DNA of 64,000 bases, from assembly GCF_000720635.1 (NCBI RefSeq), contig NZ_JOCF01000019.1, forward strand, positions 1 to 64,000, written 5' to 3'. Positions within the stretch are counted from its first letter, which is position 1; every line of letters begins with the position of its first letter. The notes under the pieces are model-generated. The model saw only the letters and a program-made list of their open reading frames with translations. It was not told where the DNA came from and did no database searches. The stretch comes from Streptomyces sp. NRRL WC-3742 (GTDB lineage: Bacteria > Actinomycetota > Actinomycetes > Streptomycetales > Streptomycetaceae). The translations under genes were made by a program, and so were the position numbers. This document shows positions 1 through 7,730 of this stretch, piece after piece.

Positions 1-58
1 GGGCGGGGGTGATGGCGGCGGTGGTGGCTGGGGTGGCGGTGGCGGGAGTCGTGGTCAT
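1..58 (-). CDS. possible 5' end of an unidentified gene (runs off the window)
   Basis: On the minus strand an ATG at 58-56 opens a frame that stays open to the window edge, giving about 19 residues rich in Thr, Ala and Pro. A purine-rich AGGAACAGGA stretch lies just upstream, and the desaturase gene stops 36 bases before, so this could be the next gene of the same operon. Too little is visible to assign a family, and a chance open frame is quite possible. Confidence 0.3.
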   Translation of the reverse strand, partial: MTTTPATATPATTAAITPA

Positions 59-94
59 CCGGGTCCTGTTCCTGGGTGCTGGTCGGTGGGCTGC

Positions 95-1042
95 TCAGGT
101 GTTCTCGCCCCGGCGGGCGCGGACGGCGAGGGCCTGGGCGCGGCGCTCGACGAAGCGGGCGGCCCGGGCGTCGGTCTGCGCGAGGTGCGCGGCGATGCGT
201 TCGCGGGCCTGCTCGCCGACGGGGCCGAGGCCCGTCAGGCCGTCCACCCTGAGGGAGCGCAGCAGCGGGACGAGCACCTCGTCGTGGTGCACCCGGGGGT
301 CGTAGACGCCCGCGACGGCGATCTCGGCGGCCATCCGGCCGAATCCGGGCATGGCCTGGCCGGGCATGGCGAACTCGCGGATCGTGCGGTCGAGGGTGAC
401 GAGCACCTGGTCGGCGTCCAACTCCAGGGCGGCGCGCAGGAGTTCCCGGTAGAAGACCATGTGGAGGTTCTCGTCCTGGGCGATCCTGGCGAGCAGCCGG
501 TCGCAGACCGGGTCGCCGCTGAGGCGGCCGGTGTTGCGGTGGCTGACGCGGGTGGCCAGCTCCTGGACGGCGGCGTAGGCGACGACGCCGAGGACGCCCT
601 GCGGCTCGGGGGCGGCTCCGGCGGCCAGGTGCGCCGTCCGGGCGCGTTCCAGGGCGACGGGGTCGACGGCGCGGGTGGTGTGCAGGTAGGCGCGCAGGGC
701 GGAGGCGTGCCGGTCCTCCTCGGCGGTCCACCGGTTCAGCCAGGCGCCCCAGGCGCCGTCGCGGGAGGTCTGCGCGCCGATCGTCCAGTGGTAGCCGGGC
801 AGGTTGTCCTCGGTCAGCAGGTTGACGATCAGGGCGGAGCGCACGGCGGGGGCCAGCGCGGACTGCTCGGGGTGCCAGGGCTCGCCGCCGAGGGGTCCGT
901 CGAAGTCCCGGCCGAGGCTCCAGGGGACGTACTGGTGCGGGAACCACTCGCGCGCCGCCTCGAGGTGACGGTTCATCAGCTCCTCGGCGGTCGCCTCCAG
1001 TTCGACGAGCCAGCGAACGGAGTCCGCGGTAACGATCTTCAC
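95..1042 (-). CDS. acyl-ACP desaturase (ferritin-like di-iron fatty acid desaturase)
   Basis: A 315-residue soluble acyl-ACP desaturase, expected to insert a cis double bond into acyl chains bound to acyl carrier protein using O2 and ferredoxin electrons. The di-iron ligands are visible: a Glu in the LLTEDN helix, an EEDRH motif about 20 residues later, and a second DENLH motif near residue 200, separated by helical segments as in the stearoyl-ACP desaturase family. The length matches actinobacterial members. It starts with ATG at 1042 and has no neighbour in its family. A perfect 13-bp inverted repeat lies 37-70 bases upstream of the start and may control it. The family call is secure; chain length and double-bond position cannot be read from sequence. 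Confidence 0.9.
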   Translation of the reverse strand: MKIVTADSVRWLVELEATAEELMNRHLEAAREWFPHQYVPWSLGRDFDGPLGGEPWHPEQSALAPAVRSALIVNLLTEDNLPGYHWTIGAQTSRDGAWGAWLNRWTAEEDRHASALRAYLHTTRAVDPVALERARTAHLAAGAAPEPQGVLGVVAYAAVQELATRVSHRNTGRLSGDPVCDRLLARIAQDENLHMVFYRELLRAALELDADQVLVTLDRTIREFAMPGQAMPGFGRMAAEIAVAGVYDPRVHHDEVLVPLLRSLRVDGLTGLGPVGEQARERIAAHLAQTDARAARFVERRAQALAVRARRGENT

Positions 1043-1078
1043 GGGCCATGATCGTCGCGGACCCGCCCACCGGCGCGC

Positions 1079-1112
1079 AAACCCGCCTCACCCATCCGAG
1101 TGAGGCGGGTTT
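1079..1112. promoter_or_regulatory. perfect 13-bp inverted repeat upstream of the desaturase gene
   Basis: AAACCCGCCTCAC at 1079-1091 is followed, after 8 bases, by its exact reverse complement at 1100-1112. It lies in the divergent gap between the desaturase (minus) and the CDF transporter (plus), so it does not follow the end of any gene. An operator or a 5'-leader hairpin is therefore more likely than a terminator. Position and symmetry are seen; regulatory function is inferred. Confidence 0.5.
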
Positions 1113-1224
1113 AGGGGCCTTGGCCAGGGCTTATGCCCCCGGCAATCCGGCCCTCGAACGGCAACGACAACGGTCACCAGTACAACCTTTGGATCTTTGT
1201 CGATTCTGCGGTTCACTTCGAGTG

Positions 1225-1242
1225 CGGAGGCGATCGCCTCCG
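1225..1242. promoter_or_regulatory. perfect 18-bp palindrome upstream of the CDF transporter
   Basis: CGGAGGCGATCGCCTCCG is its own reverse complement over all 18 bases and sits 48 bases before the transporter ATG. Such a site would suit a dimeric repressor, for example a metal sensor, but no regulator gene is adjacent and no known consensus is recognised. Confidence 0.4.
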
Positions 1243-1289
1243 TCCGTTTCCAGGCGTGTATTCCGCCCGTGCATCCAGAGAGGGCTTCG

Positions 1290-2354
1290 ATGGCCGGCCA
1301 CGAGCATTCCCACGATGATCATGCGCATGACCACAAGCACTCCCACGGACACGGGAGCGGCGGTCATGGCGGCCACGGTCACGGCGGCCACTCGCACGGC
1401 GTGTCCGCCGACGCCGACCGCCGCTGGCTGATCAGCGCGCTCACCCTGATCGTCGTCTTCATGGCCGGCGAGGTCGTGGTCGGCTTCGCCGCCGAGTCCC
1501 TCGCCCTCATCTCCGACGCGGCGCACATGCTCACCGACGCCGCCTCGATCGTCCTCGCCCTGGTCGCCATGCGCCTGGCCGCCCGGCCCGCCCGCGGCGG
1601 CTACACGTACGGGCTCAAGCGCGCCGAGATCCTCTCGGCGCAGGCCAACGGCGTGACGCTCCTGGTGCTCTCCGCCTGGCTCGGCTACGAGGCGATCACC
1701 CGGCTGTTCGAGCCGCCGGAGGTCACCGGCTCGCTGGTGCTGGTCACCGCGCTGATCGGGGTCGTCGTCAACATCGCCGCCGCCTGGTGCATGTCCAAGG
1801 CCAACCGCAGCTCGCTGAACGTCGAGGGCGCCTTCCAGCACGTCATCACCGACCTGTACGCGTTCATCGCGACCGCCGTCGCGGGCCTCGTCATGGTGAC
1901 CACCGGCTTCGCCCGCGCCGACGCCATCGCCTCCCTCATCGTCGTCGCGCTGATGCTCAAGGCGGGCGTCGGGCTCGTCCGCGACTCCGGGCGGATCTTC
2001 CTGGAGGCCGCCCCCGCCGGCATCGACCCCGACGCGGTGGCCGACCGGCTCGTCGCCGAACCGCTCGTCGAGGAGATCCACGACCTGCACATCTGGGAGA
2101 TCACCTCCAACCAGCCCGCCCTCTCCGCCCACATCCTCGTCACCCCCGGCGGGGACTGCCACGCCGTCCGGCGCCGGCTCCAGAGCCGGCTCTCCGAGGA
2201 GTACGGCATCACCCACGCCACGCTCCAGGTCGACCACGTCGGCGAGGACGAGGCCGGTGCGCTCCTCCAGATCGCCCCGCACCGCGACACCGCCGCCGAG
2301 CACTGCGCCGACGCCCACGGGCCCGTCCACCGCGCGGGCCCGCACGAGCACTGA
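1290..2354 (+). CDS. cation diffusion facilitator, zinc/cobalt-type metal exporter
   Basis: A 354-residue CDF-family antiporter that should export Zn2+ or a similar divalent cation in exchange for protons. It opens with a roughly 35-residue histidine/glycine-rich tail, continues through six predicted membrane segments carrying the paired HxxxD metal sites (HMLTD in helix 2, HVITD in helix 5), and ends in a cytoplasmic metallochaperone-like domain with another His-rich tail. The ATG at 1290 is chosen because GAGAGGG precedes it and the His-rich leader then starts at once; the same frame is open further upstream. It is divergent from the desaturase, and the 5'-3' exonuclease follows 41 bases downstream on the same strand. 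Confidence 0.92.
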   Translation: MAGHEHSHDDHAHDHKHSHGHGSGGHGGHGHGGHSHGVSADADRRWLISALTLIVVFMAGEVVVGFAAESLALISDAAHMLTDAASIVLALVAMRLAARPARGGYTYGLKRAEILSAQANGVTLLVLSAWLGYEAITRLFEPPEVTGSLVLVTALIGVVVNIAAAWCMSKANRSSLNVEGAFQHVITDLYAFIATAVAGLVMVTTGFARADAIASLIVVALMLKAGVGLVRDSGRIFLEAAPAGIDPDAVADRLVAEPLVEEIHDLHIWEITSNQPALSAHILVTPGGDCHAVRRRLQSRLSEEYGITHATLQVDHVGEDEAGALLQIAPHRDTAAEHCADAHGPVHRAGPHEH

Positions 2355-2395
2355 GAATCCGGTGGACGTCAGCGCGGTGCGGCATGATCTGACTC

Positions 2396-3340
2396 GTGAC
2401 CGCACCGCTGACCGCACCGCTGACCGCGCCGCGACTGATGCTCCTCGACTCCGCCAGCCTGTACTTCCGGGCCTACTACGGCGTGCCGGACACCCTGCGC
2501 TCCCCACAGGGCGAACCGGTCAACGCCGTCCGGGGCCTGCTGGACTTCATCGCCCGGCTCGTCCACGACCACCGGCCCGACCAGCTGGTCGCCTGCATGG
2601 ACGCCGACTGGCGCCCCCAGTGGCGCGTCGACCTCATCCCCTCCTACAAGACCCACCGCGTCGCCGAGGCGGCCGTCGACGGCGAGGAGGAGGTGCCCGA
2701 CACCCTCGCCCCGCAGGTCCCGGTGATCGAGCAGGTCCTCGACGCGATCGGCATCGCCCGCGTCGGCTCTCCCGGCTACGAGGCCGACGACGTCATCGGC
2801 ACCCTCACCACCCGCGCGAAGGGCCCGGTGCAGATCGTCACCGGCGACCGCGACCTCTTCCAGCTCGTCGACGACGCCCGGGAGATCACCGTCCTCTACC
2901 CCGTCAAGGGCATGGGCAACCTCCAGGTCACCGATGACGCGCTCCTGCTGGAGAAGTACGGCGTACGCGGCGCGCAGTACGCCGACATGGCCGCCCTGCG
3001 CGGGGACCCGTCCGACGGCCTGCCCGGCGTCAAGGGCATCGGCGAGAAGACGGCCGCCCAGCTCATCAACGAGTACGGCGACCTGGCGGCCATCCGCGCG
3101 GCGGCCCTGGAGGTGGGCTCCAAGCTCACCCCCGCCCGCCGCCGCAACATCGTCGAGGGCGCCGGCTACCTCGACGTCGCCCCCACCGTCGTCCGCGTCG
3201 CCACGGACGCGCCGCTGCCCGACTTCGACCCGACCCTGCCGCAGGAGCCGCTGGACCCGATGGCCCTCGAACACCTGGCCTCGCGGTGGGGACTGGGCAC
3301 CTCCCTGGAGCGGGTCGTGGAGACGCTCGCAGCGCGGTAG
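2396..3340 (+). CDS. 5'-3' exonuclease, FEN-like, related to the N-terminal domain of DNA polymerase I
   Basis: A 314-residue stand-alone 5' nuclease expected to remove RNA primers or flaps during repair and replication. Metal-binding acidic motifs are visible: an early LLDSASL, ACMDADW, EADDVIGTL near residue 125 and TGDRDLF near 145. They are followed by the helix-hairpin-helix stretch GDPSDGLPGVKGIGEKTA, which binds the DNA backbone. No polymerase domain follows, so this is the small accessory nuclease typical of actinomycetes. It starts with GTG at 2396. The first 12 codons contain a 12-bp tandem duplication that gives a repeated TAPL peptide, probably a disordered extension. A bidirectional terminator lies downstream. 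Confidence 0.9.
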   Translation: MTAPLTAPLTAPRLMLLDSASLYFRAYYGVPDTLRSPQGEPVNAVRGLLDFIARLVHDHRPDQLVACMDADWRPQWRVDLIPSYKTHRVAEAAVDGEEEVPDTLAPQVPVIEQVLDAIGIARVGSPGYEADDVIGTLTTRAKGPVQIVTGDRDLFQLVDDAREITVLYPVKGMGNLQVTDDALLLEKYGVRGAQYADMAALRGDPSDGLPGVKGIGEKTAAQLINEYGDLAAIRAAALEVGSKLTPARRRNIVEGAGYLDVAPTVVRVATDAPLPDFDPTLPQEPLDPMALEHLASRWGLGTSLERVVETLAAR

Positions 3341-3369
3341 GCCGTATCTCCGCGGCTCTCACGGGCCCG

Positions 3370-3434
3370 CACTACGCCAGTAGTGCCACTACTTCCGTAG
3401 TGGCACTGGCGTAGTGACGCCCCTTCGCGGGGCG
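3370..3434. terminator. double hairpin between convergent genes
   Basis: CACTACGCC plus AGTGCCACTAC (3370-3392, with a 3-base bulge) pairs with 3397-3416 around a TTCC loop, giving a 20-bp stem. A second stem, CGCCCC/GGGGCG, follows at 3418-3434. It lies between the plus-strand exonuclease stop and the minus-strand permease stop, so it probably terminates both transcripts. Confidence 0.75.
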
Positions 3435-3436
3435 CG

Positions 3437-5791
3437 CTAGTCCTGCGGGACCGCTGCTCCCTGACGCGCCGCCCGGCCGGCCGCTCCCGAGGCGGTGACC
3501 AGGGTGACCAGGGCGCAGAGCGCGACCGTCGCGGTGAGCTGCGCCCACGGCACGACCGTCGGCGCGTCCGTCACCAGCCTGCTCAGCGAGGCGTGCTGGG
3601 TCGCCGCAGCGAGCCCGGTCGCCACGACGGCGAGTACGGTGCCGACGACCACGGCCACCGCCGACTCCGCCGCGGCCATCCTGATGATCTGACCGCGCAC
3701 CGCGCCCGCCAGCCCCAGCAGGGCGAACTCCCGGCGGCGGCCGGCCAGGGCCATGACCAGGGTGTTGGCGACGGCGATCAGCGCGTACGCGAGGGCGATG
3801 CCGAGGATGACCACGGCGGCCGTGTCCGTCTGCTCCGCGGCGTGGGCCCGGCGGGCATCCAGGTAGGCGTCGTACGTGGACAGCTGCGCGCCCGATCCGG
3901 CCAGGGCCTGGGCGGTCTCCTTCCGCTCCACCGCCGAGTCGAGGTAGACGAGGCTCGGACTCAGGCCCCCGGCGAGGGAGGCGGAGACGTACGCGTCGTC
4001 GCCGTTCAGCCCGCGCGCGATGACCGCCGTGACGACCGTCCGTACGCGGGCGCCGGTCGGCAGGAGGGTGACCACCTCGTCGCCGACCTTGAGACCGTCC
4101 TCGGCGGCCGCCTTCTCGTCGATGACGAGGAAGTTCGGCGGCGGCGAGGCGAGCGAACCGGAGACCACGGGCGGGGTCACGGTGGTGCCCAGGGCCGCGG
4201 CGGGGACGGCGGTGGCGCCGAGCGAGTCGATCTGCTCGTCCTGGGCGGTGCCCAGGCGGATGTTCATCGGGGTGGCCGGCGTGACGCGCAGGCCGGGCAC
4301 GGCTTCCAGCCGCTCCACCGTCGCCGCGTCGGCCCCGGTCACGACGGCCGCCGCGTGGACCTCCTGCCGCTGCCGGGCGAGGCTCGCGGCGTCCCCGGAC
4401 TTCTGCATGGTCAGCAGCGTGCCGACCAGCCCGACCGCCACGACGATCGGCGCCACGGTCGCCGCCGTACGCCGCCGGGAGGTGAGGATGTTCTCCCGCA
4501 CCAGCATCGGTCCGGCCTTCGCCGACCGGCGCAGCGGAGCCGTCAGCAGGGCGGTCACCGGGCGCAGCAGAACGGGCGCCAGTAGCGCCACCGCGCCGAC
4601 GTACAGGACGGGGACGGCCTCGTACTTGCGAGCGCTGGCCGCCAGGTACGGCTCCGTACGGGCGATCACCACCCCGGCCGTGACCGCGCCCACCAGCATC
4701 GCCGCTCCCAGCAGCCAGCGCACCGGCGTCATGCCGCGCCGCTCCACCGCGCTCTCGCGCAGCACCTCGATCGGGCGGATCAGCGAGACCCGTACGAGGG
4801 TGGCCGCCGCGCCGACCAGCGCGGCGGTGACGCCGATCGCGAAGGTGACGAGGAGCGGGAGCGGGTTCAAGGGGATGGTGAACCAGCCCGGCGCCACGTG
4901 GTGGTCCACCATCCAGGCGCGCAGCGCACCCGTCGCGAACGGCGCGAGCGCGCACCCGGCCACCGCCGCCGCGACGCCGATCAGCAGCGCCTCCCCCAGC
5001 ACCATCCGCCGCACCTGCCGGGGCGCCGCGCCGACCAGGCGCAGCAGCGCCAGCTCGCGGCGGCGCTGCTCGGTGGCGAAGGCGAAGGTCGCGATGACGA
5101 CGAACACCGCCACGCAGACGGCGAGCCCCGTCGTGCTGCCCGCCATCGCCTGGGCGTTGGCGAGGGCCTGGGTACCGCCGGTGGGGTCGGGGTCGAGCTG
5201 GGTGCGGTCGTCGCCGGTGAGGACGACGGCCTTGAGGCCGCTCGGCGGGGCATGGTCGGTGATCAGCGCGTTGACGCCCGGGGAGAGGTGCTGGGCCTCG
5301 GCGCCGGTGAAGAAGACGGCGTCCTCGAACCAGCGGGCGTCGGTGACGCCGACGACGCGGTAGGCGTCCACGTGACGCCCGATCTGCTCCGCCTTTCCAC
5401 CCCCGACCACGATCTCGTCCGCGCTCCCGGGGGCGCGCCCGGCCGTCAGGCGGTAGCCGGCGAAGGCGGCCGAGGACCACGGGTGGCCGGTCGCCTGCGT
5501 GGCGCCGAGCCGTACGGGGAAGCTGCGGTCGGCGGTCGCCCCGGGCAGCTGCGCGATCACGTCCTCGGGCAGGACGGCCGGGGCCTTCATCGGCTGCCCG
5601 TCGAAGCCGAGCGGGGCGATGACCGTCCGAGCGTCCCGGAAGCGCTGCGGCCCCGAGTGCGGGCTGCCGAAGGTGGCCGCCAGGGCCAGCGTCATCAGCC
5701 CGATCATGGTGGTGCCGAGCGCGAGGGCGAGGAACGCGCCGACGAAGCTCGTCAGCCGGTGGCGCAGAGTATCAACGGCCAGCCTCAGCAC
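3437..5791 (-). CDS. ABC transporter permease, FtsX/MacB type, two FtsX domains
   Basis: A 784-residue membrane protein with an N-terminal transmembrane helix, a large extracytoplasmic segment, then a group of three helices near residues 215-335. A second such unit follows, ending with helices near the C-terminus; this is the duplicated FtsX arrangement of mechanotransmitting exporters. These work with a LolD/MacB-like ATPase in lipoprotein release, peptide export or antibiotic sensing and resistance rather than uptake. The ATPase gene lies directly upstream, overlaps by seven bases and shares the operon. It starts with GTG at 5791. No two-component system is adjacent, so the substrate cannot be inferred. 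Confidence 0.88.
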   Translation of the reverse strand: MLRLAVDTLRHRLTSFVGAFLALALGTTMIGLMTLALAATFGSPHSGPQRFRDARTVIAPLGFDGQPMKAPAVLPEDVIAQLPGATADRSFPVRLGATQATGHPWSSAAFAGYRLTAGRAPGSADEIVVGGGKAEQIGRHVDAYRVVGVTDARWFEDAVFFTGAEAQHLSPGVNALITDHAPPSGLKAVVLTGDDRTQLDPDPTGGTQALANAQAMAGSTTGLAVCVAVFVVIATFAFATEQRRRELALLRLVGAAPRQVRRMVLGEALLIGVAAAVAGCALAPFATGALRAWMVDHHVAPGWFTIPLNPLPLLVTFAIGVTAALVGAAATLVRVSLIRPIEVLRESAVERRGMTPVRWLLGAAMLVGAVTAGVVIARTEPYLAASARKYEAVPVLYVGAVALLAPVLLRPVTALLTAPLRRSAKAGPMLVRENILTSRRRTAATVAPIVVAVGLVGTLLTMQKSGDAASLARQRQEVHAAAVVTGADAATVERLEAVPGLRVTPATPMNIRLGTAQDEQIDSLGATAVPAAALGTTVTPPVVSGSLASPPPNFLVIDEKAAAEDGLKVGDEVVTLLPTGARVRTVVTAVIARGLNGDDAYVSASLAGGLSPSLVYLDSAVERKETAQALAGSGAQLSTYDAYLDARRAHAAEQTDTAAVVILGIALAYALIAVANTLVMALAGRRREFALLGLAGAVRGQIIRMAAAESAVAVVVGTVLAVVATGLAAATQHASLSRLVTDAPTVVPWAQLTATVALCALVTLVTASGAAGRAARQGAAVPQD

Positions 5792-6555
5792 GGCGTCTCC
5801 AGCGCGGCCATCCGCAGGGCCACCGTCTCGGCCGTCGGGGCTGCGAGTTCACCCGTCACCGCGCCGTCCGCGAGGAACAGGACGCGCTGCGCGTAGCTCG
5901 CGGCGACGGGGTCGTGGGTCACCATGATGACCGTCTGCCCGTGCTCCTCCACCACCCCGCGCAGCAGGGCGAGGACGTCGCGGGCCGTACGGGAGTCGAG
6001 CGCGCCGGTGGGCTCGTCGGCGAAGAGCACCTTGGGCCTGGTCACCAACGCCCGGGCGATGGCCACCCGCTGCTGCTGGCCACCCGAGAGCTCGGCGGGC
6101 CGGTGGTCCCCTCGCTCCGCCAGCCCGACCTCCGCCAGGACCCTCCCGATCTCCTGCGGCTCGAGCGCCCTCCCGGCCAACCTGAGCGGCAGCTCCACGT
6201 TCTGCCGGGCCGTGAGCGCCGGAATCAGATTGAACGACTGGAAGATGAACCCCATCTGCTCCCGCCGCAGCACGGTCAACGCCCGTTCCGACAACTCGTG
6301 AACCGGCGCCCCGTCCAGCAACACCCGCCCCTCATCCACCCGGTCCAGCCCCGCCGCGCACTGCAGCAACGTCGACTTCCCCGACCCGGACGGCCCCATG
6401 ATCGCCGTGAACGTCCCCGCCTCGAACCCGACGTCCACCCCGTCCAGAGCCACCACCCGGCTCTCCCCCCGCCGGTACGCCTTCCGCACCCCCTCCAGCC
6501 GGACCACGTCACTCCCGGCCGAACCCCCGCTGTGCAACACGCTCTGACCTTCCAT
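5785..6555 (-). CDS. ABC transporter ATP-binding protein, LolD/MacB family
   Basis: A 256-residue cytoplasmic ATPase that powers the FtsX-type permease encoded directly downstream. Walker A GPSGSGKS (about residue 53), Q-loop region FIFQSFNLIPALT, signature LSGGQQQR, Walker B VLFADEP and the H-loop VTHDP are all present in order. The IFQxFNLIP segment and the family length match MacB/LolD-like ATPases. It starts with ATG at 6555, preceded by a GGAG. The 170-base leader region upstream contains a 23-base cytosine run (guanines on the coding strand), which could affect its expression. Confidence 0.92.
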   Translation of the reverse strand: MEGQSVLHSGGSAGSDVVRLEGVRKAYRRGESRVVALDGVDVGFEAGTFTAIMGPSGSGKSTLLQCAAGLDRVDEGRVLLDGAPVHELSERALTVLRREQMGFIFQSFNLIPALTARQNVELPLRLAGRALEPQEIGRVLAEVGLAERGDHRPAELSGGQQQRVAIARALVTRPKVLFADEPTGALDSRTARDVLALLRGVVEEHGQTVIMVTHDPVAASYAQRVLFLADGAVTGELAAPTAETVALRMAALETPC

Positions 6556-6666
6556 AGAACTCCGAACAACCAGCGCCCGAGGCTAATGGATCACGAACCC
6601 CCCGCACCTCAGGGGCCACCCCGAATCCGAACCCTGAGCAACCCCCGAGACGACCCGCTCCCGGAT

Positions 6667-6696
6667 CCCCCCCCCCCCCCCCCCCCCCCGCCCCCC
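6667..6696. repeat. 23-base cytosine homopolymer plus six more cytosines
   Basis: Positions 6667-6689 are all C, then one G, then CCCCCC. On the minus strand this is a guanine run between the aminotransferase-like gene stop and the ABC ATPase start, so it would sit in the leader of the ABC operon or in the gap between two cotranscribed units. Homopolymers this long are rare even in high-GC genomes, prone to slippage and to sequencing length error, and capable of G-quadruplex formation. Confidence 0.85.
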
Positions 6697-6725
6697 GGAG
6701 GCGCTCAACGTCGCCCCCGATTCCG

Positions 6726-7730
6726 TCAGGCCGTCGGGCCGAAGGCGTCGGCCAGGCTGGTCAGGACGGAACCGGGCCAATTGTTCTCCCCGAACACGCC
6801 GATCGGGATCGCCAGTACTCCGTACTCGTCCTGGAGCCTCTCCGCCGGGATGTCGACCGGGAAGAAGTAGTTGCCGGGACAGGTCCGGCTCTCCGTGGGG
6901 ATCGCCGCGAACACCTCGGCCGGCAGGCGGTCGAACAACCGCTGCGCCCGTACGGCGAGTTCGTCGGCGACCTGCTGCGGCAGATCACCGTGCTCGCCCA
7001 AGAGGGCCTCGGCGAGGCCCAGTTGTTCCCGGGTCGGCGGGTCCGCCCGGAACGCCTCGACCAGTGCGGTGTCCTCCGGGCCCACCAGAACCACACCGAA
7101 CGTACGCGGCCACAGCCACCCCTTGGTGACCGAATGCAGCAGGACCGCACGACCGGTGTCCAGCAGCCGCTGCGTTCCGGCGGCGAACGGGGCTCCCAGG
7201 TCGTAGACGCTGTCGATCAGCAGGCGTCGGCTCGGGGACTCCCCCAGCCACGAGACCAGCGCGTCGCACTCGCCGTCGGCCAGGTACCGCCCGAGCGGCT
7301 TGCTGGGGTTCGCGAGCAGCAGGTACTCGGGCCGACCGTCCACTGGCGAACTCGGCAGGACCGGAGCGGGCAGCGTCGGGTACGACTCGGGCGCCAGGCC
7401 CGCCTCCCGGGCCAGCTCGAAGTACACCGGGTACACGTCGGCGGGCAGCCACACCCGCGCATCCACCGTACGCAGCCGGGCGAACACCACCCCGAGCCCG
7501 TGCCGAACCCCTCGACCGACCATGGCCCGGCGCGACCACTCCTCCGGCAGCCCGAACCGCCGCAGCCACGTACGGGCGAGATCGCACCGGTACACCGTGC
7601 CCGCGTCGGTCGGCGCCTGGGGGCGCAGCGGGGCCAGCGCCCGGTACAGATTCGTCTCAGCGGCGTCCAACAACGAGGGCTCGACTTCGAGTTGCCGCTC
7701 CCTGAACTCCTGGAACTCGTCGAACCTCAT
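6726..7730 (-). CDS. PLP-dependent aminotransferase-fold enzyme paired with a radical SAM protein
   Basis: A 334-residue protein with the class I/II aminotransferase layout: an NPSKPLG motif with Asn-141, Asp-173 and Tyr-176 in LIDSVYDLG, and a SVTKGW motif whose Lys-203 should bind PLP. It is shorter than typical aspartate aminotransferases (about 390-400) and has an unusual N-terminal region of about 130 residues. The ATG at 7730 overlaps the stop of the upstream radical SAM gene as ATGA, so the two are translationally coupled and probably work on the same substrate. The substrate is unknown; a lyase, decarboxylase or cyclase of the same fold would look alike. Confidence 0.75.
   Translation of the reverse strand: MRFDEFQEFRERQLEVEPSLLDAAETNLYRALAPLRPQAPTDAGTVYRCDLARTWLRRFGLPEEWSRRAMVGRGVRHGLGVVFARLRTVDARVWLPADVYPVYFELAREAGLAPESYPTLPAPVLPSSPVDGRPEYLLLANPSKPLGRYLADGECDALVSWLGESPSRRLLIDSVYDLGAPFAAGTQRLLDTGRAVLLHSVTKGWLWPRTFGVVLVGPEDTALVEAFRADPPTREQLGLAEALLGEHGDLPQQVADELAVRAQRLFDRLPAEVFAAIPTESRTCPGNYFFPVDIPAERLQDEYGVLAIPIGVFGENNWPGSVLTSLADAFGPTA

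Noticed and set aside
1079..1112. Rho-independent terminator
   Set aside because: No gene ends next to it; it lies between two divergent starts, so an operator or leader element fits better.
3372..5480. Long open frame antisense to the FtsX-type permease
   Set aside because: Its translation is Arg/Gly/Ala low complexity with no domain, and the opposite strand holds a full conserved protein. Similar antisense frames occur along most of the window.
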